Below are positions 28,764 through 35,992 of a DNA stretch of 64,000 bases, in pieces. Below the pieces are notes generated by a model. The model ran no database searches, was not told where the DNA came from, and worked only from the letters and a program-made list of their open reading frames with translations. Every line of letters starts with the position of its first letter. The first letter of the stretch is position 1. This DNA comes from an uncultured Pelagibacteraceae bacterium (lineage in GTDB: Bacteria > Pseudomonadota > Alphaproteobacteria > Pelagibacterales > Pelagibacteraceae). A program made the translations under genes and the position numbers. The DNA is taken from contig CACORJ010000006.1 of the NCBI GenBank assembly GCA_902629575.1, positions 1-64,000 on the forward strand. The letters run 5' to 3'.

Positions 28764-29744
28764 ATGAAAGAAGAAATATTAGCAAAAAAAATTCTAAATT
28801 GGTATGATTTAAATAAAAGATCATTACCGTGGCGTAAAAATGTTTCACAATCAAAAAAACATTATCATACGTTAGTAAGTGAATTTATGTTGCAGCAAAC
28901 ACAGGTTGTAACTGTAATCCCCTATTTCAATAGATTTATTAATAAGATTCCTAATCTTAAAAAACTCTCAACAATTCAAGATATGGAATTAATAAAACTT
29001 TGGGAGGGTCTTGGATATTATTCAAGAGCAAGAAATCTAAAAAAAACTGCTCAAATCATAATTACTAAACATAATGGAAAAATTCCAAATAATTATGAGG
29101 ATTTAATATCTTTACCAGGTATCGGTAATTACACTGCTAATGCAATCTTAGCTATTGCCTTCAATAAATCCTATATTCCTTTAGACGGAAATATTGAAAG
29201 AGTTTTAAAAAGATATCTTTATTTAAAAAAAGATCAGGAAATACAAAAAAAAAATCTTATACAAAAAAAATCTATTTTTGGAAATTCATCAAGAGCTAGT
29301 GATTATGCCCAAGCCTTGATGGAATTGGGGGCAATGATATGTAAACCAAAAAATCCTGAATGCAGTGGATGTCCTATACCGAAAAATTGCAGGTCTTATA
29401 AAAAAAAAGATTTTGATTTGGCTAAAGTTTCAAAAAAGAATAAAGAAAAATATTTTATTCTAAAAGTTTATAAGAAAAATCAAAAATATTTATTAGTTAA
29501 AAATACAAAATTTAATTTTCTTAAAAATTTGGTAATTTTTCCTATGGAAGAGCTGTCTAAACCTAAAAATTTTCATGAAAATCTAAATTTTAAAATGTCA
29601 AATATGAATATGAACATAAAGATTCAATATTCTAAAAATGTAAAAGGATTTTCCTCATCTTATTGGTTTGATAAAAGAAAATTAAATAATTATATGCTTC
29701 CAACATTTACAAAAAAAGTAGTTAAATACTTAGAAAAAAATTAA
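28764..29744 (+). CDS. mutY: A/G-specific adenine glycosylase
   Basis: The 326-residue enzyme has a helix-hairpin-helix region LPGIGNYTANAILAIAF, catalytic Glu in SEFMLQQTQV, catalytic Asp in LDGNIERVLKR, and a [4Fe-4S] loop with the C-x6-C-x2-C-x5-C spacing (CKPKNPECSGCPIPKNC). A degenerate NUDIX-like domain follows for 8-oxoG recognition. It removes adenine mispaired with 8-oxoguanine. I start at ATG 28764, not at the in-frame TTG 28719, because it fits the family and abuts the divergent gene's start. It shares one base with the next gene (TAATG). Confidence 0.95.
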   Translation: MKEEILAKKILNWYDLNKRSLPWRKNVSQSKKHYHTLVSEFMLQQTQVVTVIPYFNRFINKIPNLKKLSTIQDMELIKLWEGLGYYSRARNLKKTAQIIITKHNGKIPNNYEDLISLPGIGNYTANAILAIAFNKSYIPLDGNIERVLKRYLYLKKDQEIQKKNLIQKKSIFGNSSRASDYAQALMELGAMICKPKNPECSGCPIPKNCRSYKKKDFDLAKVSKKNKEKYFILKVYKKNQKYLLVKNTKFNFLKNLVIFPMEELSKPKNFHENLNFKMSNMNMNIKIQYSKNVKGFSSSYWFDKRKLNNYMLPTFTKKVVKYLEKN

Positions 29745-30889
29745 TGAAAAAAGTAGCTGTAATTGGTGCTGGTATTTCTGGGTTATTTATTGCTAATTTA
29801 TTCAAAAAGAACACAAAGTATAAAGTTACAATCTTTGAAAAAAACAACTTGATTAATTTAAAGGAAGGTTACGGTATTCAATTATCTGTTAATAGCATTA
29901 AAATTTTAAATAATATTAATTTTGATAGATTGAATTTTAACGAGAAATTTAATCCAGATAAGATCAATTTTTATTCAATTAAAAATTCTAGTAAGATATG
30001 TGAACTTGATTTATCAAATTTTAACACTGAAAATTGCAAATATACTACTCTTAAACGATCATCACTAATTAATTTCTTGAAAAAAAATTTAGAAAAAGAA
30101 ATAAAATTTGACCACAGTATCTCAAAGATAGATCATCAAAACCAAATTATTAAAATTTCTTTTAATAATGGTGAAATTTATGAGTGTGATTATCTTATTA
30201 TATCAGATGGAGTTTTTTCAAAGGGTAAAAATCTTATTTCAAAAAATCAAATTGAGCCTCAATTTGATAATACATTAGCAATTAGAGGAATAATAAAAAA
30301 TTCCTCAGATCTAATTGATAAAAAAAATATTTCATTGTTTTTGGGTTCAAATTTTCATTACGTTATTTATCCAGTATCTCCTAATGGGGAACTTAACTTT
30401 ATAGCTGTAATGAAATATAAACTTTCTATAAAAGAACAAAATGATAATTCATTATTTGATAATGATAATTTTATTAAAAAAATTTTAGAAAAAGTCCCAA
30501 ATGTAAAAAAGAAATTTTTTGACAATATCAGGGATTTAAAGATATATCCTGTATTTGTTAGTAATAATTTTTTTAAAATCAAAAACGATAATATTCATCT
30601 TATAGGAGATGCTTTTTTTGCATTTCCACCGTCATTTGCTCAAGGTGCATCACAGTCAATAGAGGGTGCATATGAATTATTTCAGAATATAGAAAATAAT
30701 ACTGAAAGTAACTTTTTTAGAAATAGAGTTGATAAAACTAAAATGGTTAATAATCGCTCAAAACTTAATCAATTTGCATTTCATTTATCTAATCCTTTAA
30801 CAACTTTCATAAGAAATATTTGTTTAAAAAGATTGGTAAAAAATAAAAAGTTTTTAGAGAGCTATCTTGGTAAAGTATATAAAAATTAA
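29744..30889 (+). CDS. FAD-dependent monooxygenase (UbiH/salicylate-hydroxylase-like)
   Basis: The 381-residue flavoprotein has an N-terminal dinucleotide fold VAVIGAGISGLFIANLF, the mid-chain DG motif in CDYLIISDGVFSKGK, and the GD motif in HLIGDAFFAFPPSFAQGASQSIEGA. This is the class A aromatic hydroxylase architecture, as in ubiquinone hydroxylases and many catabolic monooxygenases. The GD motif is followed by PPSFAQG rather than the HPLAGQG common in UbiH/UbiF, so a ubiquinone role is not certain. It is coupled to mutY (TAATG) and ends convergently on ccrM with the shared stop TTAA. The substrate is unknown. Confidence 0.85.
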   Translation: MKKVAVIGAGISGLFIANLFKKNTKYKVTIFEKNNLINLKEGYGIQLSVNSIKILNNINFDRLNFNEKFNPDKINFYSIKNSSKICELDLSNFNTENCKYTTLKRSSLINFLKKNLEKEIKFDHSISKIDHQNQIIKISFNNGEIYECDYLIISDGVFSKGKNLISKNQIEPQFDNTLAIRGIIKNSSDLIDKKNISLFLGSNFHYVIYPVSPNGELNFIAVMKYKLSIKEQNDNSLFDNDNFIKKILEKVPNVKKKFFDNIRDLKIYPVFVSNNFFKIKNDNIHLIGDAFFAFPPSFAQGASQSIEGAYELFQNIENNTESNFFRNRVDKTKMVNNRSKLNQFAFHLSNPLTTFIRNICLKRLVKNKKFLESYLGKVYKN

Positions 30890-31956
30890 TTATTAGAAAT
30901 TAATCTTTGTCTTAAATGATCTATAGGGACCATATTTCCATTTAAGTTGTAGTGCCAATAAGTCCATCCATTACAGCTATCTGCACCTAAAATAGAGGCT
31001 GCTACTTTATGTATAGAACCCTCGGTATTTGCATGTTTTATGCTGCCATCAGCCATGATTTTTGCATTAATCTTCATTTTATTATCAAAAATAGTAGTAC
31101 CTGGTTTAATTATTCCTAACTCAACCAATGATCCAAACGGTATTCTTGGCTTAGTTCTACCGTTTTGCAAAGTATCTAAATAATCATCTTCTATAGGTTT
31201 TGCTTTCTTTAGTCTTTTTTCAGCAGCTTTAAAATAGGTTTTTTCTTTTTCAATTCCGTAATAATTTCTACCCAATTTTTTGGCAACTGTTGCTGTTGTT
31301 CCAGAACCTAAAAAAGGATCTAAAATTAAATCATTTTTATTTGAAGTTGCTAATAAAATTCTGTGAAGTAGAGCCTCAGGTTTCTGGGTAGAATGCACTT
31401 TTTTACCATTCTTTTTTAGTCTCTCAGAACCATTACAAATTGGCAATTCCCAGTTAGATCTCATTTGAAGATCGTCATTTAAACACTTTAGGGACTGATA
31501 ATTAAAAGTATATTTTGATTTTTCAGATTTAGATGCCCAAATTAAAGTTTCATGGGCGTTTGTAAAACGTGTCCCTCTAAAATTTGGCATGGGGTTTTTT
31601 TTATTCCAAATGACGTCATTTAAAATCCAAAAACCTAAATTTTGAATAGCTGTACCAACTCTAAAAATATTATGATAACTACCAATTACCCAAATAGCTC
31701 CATTTTTTTTCAAAATTCTTTTACATTCGCTTAACCATGAATAAGTAAATTCATCATACATTTTAAAATTCTCAAATTGATCCCATTTATCATTTACTGC
31801 ACTTACTTTAGATCTATCAGGTCTTGTTAATTCACTTTTTAATTGAAGATTATAAGGAGGGTCCGCAAAAATTAAATCAAAAGTCTCATTGGGAATTTTT
31901 TTAAGTTCCTTTAAACTATCTCCATTAACTAATTTATTTTTTATGTCAAAATTCAT
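30886..31956 (-). CDS. ccrM: CcrM-type DNA adenine methyltransferase (GANTC)
   Basis: The 356-residue beta-class adenine methyltransferase has the catalytic motif ADPPYN (Asp-Pro-Pro-Tyr at residues 32-35) and the SAM motif DPFLGSGTTATVAKKLG. A C-terminal domain of about 90 residues contains GSIHKVAASILGAD and CNGWTYWHY, which is diagnostic of the alphaproteobacterial cell-cycle enzyme CcrM rather than restriction-associated enzymes. It methylates adenine in GANTC after replication. The ATG at 31956 is chosen over a start at 31998. No restriction gene is near. Two GANTC sites lie 17 and 28 bp before the start (see separate entry). Confidence 0.94.
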   Translation of the reverse strand: MNFDIKNKLVNGDSLKELKKIPNETFDLIFADPPYNLQLKSELTRPDRSKVSAVNDKWDQFENFKMYDEFTYSWLSECKRILKKNGAIWVIGSYHNIFRVGTAIQNLGFWILNDVIWNKKNPMPNFRGTRFTNAHETLIWASKSEKSKYTFNYQSLKCLNDDLQMRSNWELPICNGSERLKKNGKKVHSTQKPEALLHRILLATSNKNDLILDPFLGSGTTATVAKKLGRNYYGIEKEKTYFKAAEKRLKKAKPIEDDYLDTLQNGRTKPRIPFGSLVELGIIKPGTTIFDNKMKINAKIMADGSIKHANTEGSIHKVAASILGADSCNGWTYWHYNLNGNMVPIDHLRQRLISNN

Positions 31957-31973
31957 TTTATAAAAAGAAATTA

Positions 31974-31989
31974 GACTCCAAAAAGATTC
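31974..31989. promoter_or_regulatory. Pair of GANTC sites in the ccrM leader
   Basis: GACTC at 31974-31978 and GATTC at 31985-31989 lie 17 and 28 bases before the ccrM start codon. They are the recognition sequence of CcrM itself. In Caulobacter the ccrM leader also carries two GANTC sites whose methylation lowers expression. The same logic here is inference from position. No CtrA-type TTAA-N7-TTAA element was found next to them. Confidence 0.55.
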
Positions 31990-32060
31990 TTGGGTCAACC
32001 TGCGATTGAATTATTTTAATTTAAATTGTGTAATGTATTTTGATGGTAACAAGATCTTGT

Positions 32061-32076
32061 GGTTCCACGTGAAACT
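32061..32076. promoter_or_regulatory. parS centromere site (ParB-binding)
   Basis: GGTTCCACGTGAAACT matches the bacterial parS consensus TGTTCCACGTGAAACA at all 14 inner positions; only the two outermost bases differ. It sits in the 119-bp gap between ccrM and rnhB, ending at the rnhB stop codon. parS sites are bound by ParB, which recruits SMC and directs origin segregation, and usually lie close to oriC. parA and parB are not in the window. A 14-base match of mixed composition by chance in 64 kb of AT-rich DNA is very unlikely. Confidence 0.8.
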
Positions 32077-32630
32077 TATTTTTTTATTGGGTTAAAACTT
32101 TTTCTATGGTGATTACTTATTCCAAGTTTCTTAATAGCACTTAGGTGTTTTTTTGTTCCATACCCAAAATTTTGATGCCAAAAATAGCCAGAATTTTTTT
32201 TTGCCAGGGCAGTTATAAATTTGTCTCTTGAAACTTTTGCTAAAATTGATGCTGCCGAAATTACCGGAATTTTTTGATCTCCTTTAACTATAGCTTTCAT
32301 TTTGAAATTTTTTAAATCCGGAATTCTATTTCCATCTATTAAAATATAAGACGGTTTTTTTTTCAATTTTTTGATTGCCCTTTTCATAGCAAGCATACTA
32401 GCTTGTAAAACGTTAATTTTATCAATCTCTTTATTTGAAGCTTTTCCGATTGCCCAAATAGAGTTTTTTTTTATATATCTATATAATGTCTCCCTCTTTT
32501 TTTTTGTAAGGCTTTTTGAGTCTTTTAAAATTTTCAAATTGACAGACTTCTTTAAGATGACTGCTGCGGCATAAACTGGACCAATTAAACTTCCCCTACC
32601 AACCTCATCAACTCCGGCAATTATTTTCAT
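32076..32630 (-). CDS. rnhB: Ribonuclease HII
   Basis: The 184-residue protein starts IIAGVDEVGRGSLIGPVYAAAV, with the catalytic Asp-Glu pair, then ILIDGNRIPDL with the third acidic residue and the SAASILAKVSRDKF segment. RNase HII nicks RNA-DNA junctions and starts ribonucleotide excision repair. The ATG at 32630 overlaps the upstream glycosylase stop (ATGA); a TTG one codon earlier is in frame but less likely. Its stop codon touches the parS site. Confidence 0.96.
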   Translation of the reverse strand: MKIIAGVDEVGRGSLIGPVYAAAVILKKSVNLKILKDSKSLTKKKRETLYRYIKKNSIWAIGKASNKEIDKINVLQASMLAMKRAIKKLKKKPSYILIDGNRIPDLKNFKMKAIVKGDQKIPVISAASILAKVSRDKFITALAKKNSGYFWHQNFGYGTKKHLSAIKKLGISNHHRKSFNPIKK

Positions 32631-33349
32631 CAAATTTGAATTTTCAAATCTTTAATTTTTTTATCGATTTTTTTTAAATCTTCCCAGGAATATTTTTTAT
32701 TCTCTGGAAATCTTATTAAGTAAGAAGGACTAAAAGTAATCATAATAGGATATGTTTTATTTTTCAAAATTATCTCTTTCCATTTACCTCTTTCATTTGA
32801 AATTTTAGAACTCGAGGCTGTGACCGACTCCATCGCAGAGCTACCAAATAAAATTATTATTTTTGGATCAATTATTGATATATGATCTTTCAAAAACAAA
32901 GAGTATCTTCTTATTTCATGTGAAGTAGGCTTTCTATCTTCAGGAGGTCTGAAATTTACCGCATAACAAGAATAAATATTTTCTTTTTTTAAATTTATTG
33001 CCAGAAGCATCTTTTTTAATAGATTACCAGATTCTCCCTGAAAAGTTTGACCACATTCTTCCTCTTTTTCACCTGGAGCCTCACCAATTATCATAATTGA
33101 ACTGTCTAAATTCCCATCTCCTAAAATTAATTTATCTGGATTTTTTTTTAAATTACAATTTTGAATTGAATTTATATTTTTTTTTAAATTAGTAAGTTGA
33201 TCAATTTTCTTTTTATTATTATCTACACTATCAATTATTTCTAATTTAATTCTATTCAAAGGTTTTTTATTAAAAATAAAATATGGTTCTATTGAATTAA
33301 TTAACTCTTCTTTATATAATTTATTTTTGTCGGAAAGCTCTTTATTCAT
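32630..33349 (-). CDS. Uracil-DNA glycosylase, family 4-like
   Basis: The 239-residue protein has motif A IIGEAPGEKEEECGQTFQGE and AVNFRPPEDRKPT downstream, and ends with a PSYLIRFPENKKYSWEDLKK segment, matching the family 4/5 UDG fold. It would remove uracil from DNA. The four cysteines that bind the [4Fe-4S] cluster in classic family 4 enzymes are not all present: NCNLKKNPDKLILGDG has one Cys where CxxC is expected, and the later RRYSLFLKDHI lacks the usual Cys. Around 90 N-terminal residues are Asn/Lys-rich and poorly conserved. Confidence 0.8.
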   Translation of the reverse strand: MNKELSDKNKLYKEELINSIEPYFIFNKKPLNRIKLEIIDSVDNNKKKIDQLTNLKKNINSIQNCNLKKNPDKLILGDGNLDSSIMIIGEAPGEKEEECGQTFQGESGNLLKKMLLAINLKKENIYSCYAVNFRPPEDRKPTSHEIRRYSLFLKDHISIIDPKIIILFGSSAMESVTASSSKISNERGKWKEIILKNKTYPIMITFSPSYLIRFPENKKYSWEDLKKIDKKIKDLKIQI

Positions 33350-33357
33350 TAATTTAT

Positions 33358-35040
33358 ATGTTAAAAAAAATTATTATTTTATTAATTGCACTTACATTAT
33401 ATCAGAGCTCGGTATTTTCTAAAAGCTCTAGTTTTGATGAGGTTAATTCTAAAAATTTATCAAAGTACTTTGCTGGCATAGTAGCATTTGAAAATAAAAA
33501 TAACTCAGATGCTCTAAGTTTTTTTCAATCATCTAAAATATTAATTAATCAACATGATCCTTATTTAAAAAGATTTGTAATGTCTTTAATTTTAGAGGAT
33601 AAAGTGTCTCAAGCTATAAATATTCTCAAAATTAACAGGAAAAAAACAAATTCAAATTTTTTTGAGGCACATGTATTGTTAGCCCTAGATAATTTAAAAA
33701 AAAATGATTTTGATAAGGCTGAAAAAATTTTAAATAGTGTACCTGAATCTATTCAAAAAAACCGTTTAGACTTCATAATCTTAGAGACTTTAAAGCAATA
33801 TGTTTATGTTTTTAAAAAACAGAAAATAGATAACAAAAAACAAAATTTTGGCAATCTGACATTAATTTCAGAAACTTTTCAAAGATGTTATTTGGATGAC
33901 AATAAAACTAATTCTTTTTTTTTAAGATTAATAAATAATCCTCAGTCAGATTACTCGCGATATTTATACTTTTATCTTAGTTATCTTATTGAAAAACAAA
34001 ATATAACAGAGGCAAAAATATTAACTGAGGATTTAGATTATATTAATCTTACGCTTTTACTGTCACAGGGAAAAAGCTGGATAGATAAAAAGGAGTTTAA
34101 AGAATTTAAAAAAACATTTTCATGTAGTAATCATAATGATATTTTAGCAGAGTTTCTTTTCCTAATATCAAATCTTTATTCTTCAGAAAATGAGTTTGAA
34201 AAATCAAATTTTTATTTGAGTATATCAAATTATTTAAACCCTAAATTTGTATTTAATTTATCGCTCGTTGCGGAAAATCTCTTTCTCAATGAAAATTACG
34301 AAAAATCTAAAAAAGTATTGGAAAAATTTGATAAAAATCAAGATTTTTATTATTGGTATAGATTAAAAAAAGAAGCTCAAATCATTTCACGTACAATTGA
34401 TCAAAAAGCATCTTTAAATTATATTTCATCAAGATTTGAGCAAATACAAAAACCTAACGAAAAATTTTTATATGATATTGCAAATTTCTATAAAAGATCA
34501 AAAGAATATGAACAAGCAATAAAGTATTATACATTAATTATTAATTCTTTTGATAATAAAAATACTGTAAAAGCTGAATTGCTATACCGCAGAGGTGGTA
34601 GTTATGAAAGATTAAAAGATTATTCAAATGCAGATAAAGATTTATTAAAGTCCCTAGAAATAAATCCTGATGATGCCTACGTCCTAAATTATCTAGCATA
34701 CTCATGGTTAGAGAGAGATAAAAAAATTAATGAAGCAATTAAGATGCTTGAAAAAGCGTATCAACAAGAAGAAAATGATCCTTATATTATAGACTCAATT
34801 GGATGGGCTTATTATTTAACAAATGATTTTATTAGGGCAGAAAAACTTTTGAAAAGAGCTGTCGAATTAATGCCAGATGACCCAATAGTCAATGATCATT
34901 ATGGTGATATTTTATGGAAATTAAATAGGAAAATACAAGCTCGATATTTCTGGTCAACAGTTTTAAAGATGGAAGATGTTGATAAAGAGCTTATTGAAGA
35001 CATTGAACAAAAGTTAATTGATGGACCAAAAAGCTCTTAA
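33358..35040 (+). CDS. Tetratricopeptide repeat protein, probably exported
   Basis: The 560-residue protein has an N-terminal signal-like hydrophobic segment (residues 4-19, ending SSVFS). Repeats of about 34 residues are visible throughout, clearest at the C-terminus: LLYRRGGSYERLKDYSNADK, AYVLNYLAYSWLERDKKINE, YIIDSIGWAYYLTNDFIRAE, and IVNDHYGDILWKLNRK. TPR arrays hold protein complexes together; the partner is unknown. Similar TPR genes precede ispE in many alphaproteobacteria. It is 8 bp from the divergent UDG gene and overlaps ispE by one base (TAATG). Confidence 0.88.
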   Translation: MLKKIIILLIALTLYQSSVFSKSSSFDEVNSKNLSKYFAGIVAFENKNNSDALSFFQSSKILINQHDPYLKRFVMSLILEDKVSQAINILKINRKKTNSNFFEAHVLLALDNLKKNDFDKAEKILNSVPESIQKNRLDFIILETLKQYVYVFKKQKIDNKKQNFGNLTLISETFQRCYLDDNKTNSFFLRLINNPQSDYSRYLYFYLSYLIEKQNITEAKILTEDLDYINLTLLLSQGKSWIDKKEFKEFKKTFSCSNHNDILAEFLFLISNLYSSENEFEKSNFYLSISNYLNPKFVFNLSLVAENLFLNENYEKSKKVLEKFDKNQDFYYWYRLKKEAQIISRTIDQKASLNYISSRFEQIQKPNEKFLYDIANFYKRSKEYEQAIKYYTLIINSFDNKNTVKAELLYRRGGSYERLKDYSNADKDLLKSLEINPDDAYVLNYLAYSWLERDKKINEAIKMLEKAYQQEENDPYIIDSIGWAYYLTNDFIRAEKLLKRAVELMPDDPIVNDHYGDILWKLNRKIQARYFWSTVLKMEDVDKELIEDIEQKLIDGPKSS

Positions 35041-35882
35041 TGAGTTACTTTAAAATAAAATCACATGCTAAAATTAATTTAGCTCTAAATGTGGTAGGTA
35101 AAACAAATTTATTACATAAAATTGAGAGCATTATTTGTTTCGCTCATTTTCATGATGAAATGATTATCAGAAAAATTTTTAGTAAAAGTCATAAAATAAA
35201 ATTTATAGGAAAATTTTCAAAGGCCGTAAAATCTAAAAATACTATTTTTCAATTACTTAAAATTTTAGATCAAAAAAAATTACTTAAGAGTAAATACCAA
35301 GTCATAATAAAAAAAAATATCCCACCAAAATCTGGCCTTGGTGGAGGATCTATGAATGCTGCTAGTCTCTTAAATTTTTTGGTAAAAAAAAAGGTTATTC
35401 GTTTAAAAAAAAAAGAAATGATTAAAATATTAGATAAAATTGGGTCTGATACAAAATTAGGACTTTACTCTAAAGATTTAATTCTGAAGTCTAATAATTC
35501 TATAAAAACTTTCACAAGAAAAATCTTTTTTCATGTTTTGATTGTAAAACCTAATTTTGGTTGTTCTACACGTGAAATTTTCTCTGAAGTTAAAAAATTT
35601 TCAAAACCTAAATTTGATAACCCCTCAAAACATATGCTTAGTCTCAGCTATTTGAAAGATGAAAAAAATGACCTAGAGCCAATAGCAATGAGCAAATATC
35701 CGAAATTAAAAATTTTAAAAAATTTTTTAGAAAAACTACCTAGATCTGAATTTGCGAGAATGACAGGATCAGGATCAGCTATAATTGTATACTTTAACTC
35801 TAGTAAAAAGTCTAAAGAGGCTGAAAAAAAAGTTAAAAAAAAATTTAGAAATTACTGGTGTAAAACATCAAAAACTATATAA
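35040..35882 (+). CDS. ispE: 4-diphosphocytidyl-2-C-methyl-D-erythritol kinase
   Basis: The 280-residue GHMP kinase has the Gly-rich phosphate loop PPKSGLGGGSMNAASLL and a C-terminal ARMTGSGSAIIVYF motif. The N-terminal SHAKINLALNVVG is the substrate-binding start of IspE. It phosphorylates CDP-ME in the MEP pathway, feeding ispH (17680-18624). It overlaps the TPR gene by one base and is followed after 33 bp by tRNA-Gln. Confidence 0.94.
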   Translation: MSYFKIKSHAKINLALNVVGKTNLLHKIESIICFAHFHDEMIIRKIFSKSHKIKFIGKFSKAVKSKNTIFQLLKILDQKKLLKSKYQVIIKKNIPPKSGLGGGSMNAASLLNFLVKKKVIRLKKKEMIKILDKIGSDTKLGLYSKDLILKSNNSIKTFTRKIFFHVLIVKPNFGCSTREIFSEVKKFSKPKFDNPSKHMLSLSYLKDEKNDLEPIAMSKYPKLKILKNFLEKLPRSEFARMTGSGSAIIVYFNSSKKSKEAEKKVKKKFRNYWCKTSKTI

Positions 35883-35900
35883 ATTTATTTTTTTTGTGTT

Positions 35901-35915
35901 ATATCAAAGTGATAT
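35901..35915. repeat. Inverted repeat abutting tRNA-Gln 5' end
   Basis: ATATCA-AAG-TGATAT is a perfect 6-bp inverted repeat with a 3-base loop, ending on the base before the tRNA. It lies in the 33-bp space between ispE and the tRNA, where a promoter or a processing structure would be. The stem has little G+C, so it is weak, and chance cannot be excluded in AT-rich DNA. Confidence 0.35.
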
Positions 35916-35989
35916 TGGGGCGTAGCCAAGCGGTAAGGCACGGGTTTTTGGTACCTGCATCCTAGGTTCGAATCCTAGCGCCCCAGCCA
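35916..35989 (+). tRNA. tRNA-Gln (anticodon TTG)
   Basis: A complete cloverleaf is visible: acceptor stem TGGGGCG/CGCCCCA, D-arm with AGCGGTAAGG, anticodon stem CGGGT/ACCTG with loop TTTTGGT (anticodon TTG), and T-arm CTAGG-TTCGAAT-CCTAG. The discriminator G and the CCA end (35987-35989) are encoded. It lies 3 bp before the gene for the CCA-adding enzyme, so the tRNA and that mRNA are probably one transcript separated by RNase processing. Confidence 0.95.
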
Positions 35990-35992
35990 TAT

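Noticed and set aside
30886-31956. Restriction-modification system around the methyltransferase
   Set aside because: The C-terminal CcrM domain and lack of any nuclease gene nearby indicate an orphan cell-cycle enzyme.
31990-32060. CtrA-type TTAA-N7-TTAA element next to ccrM
   Set aside because: Two TTAA words occur at 32016-32019 and 32021-32024, but the spacing is one base, not seven; AT-rich background explains them.
35568-35582. Second parS-like CACGTGAAA within ispE
   Set aside because: Only the right half matches; the left flank reads TTCTA instead of GTTTC/GTTCC and the site is in coding sequence.
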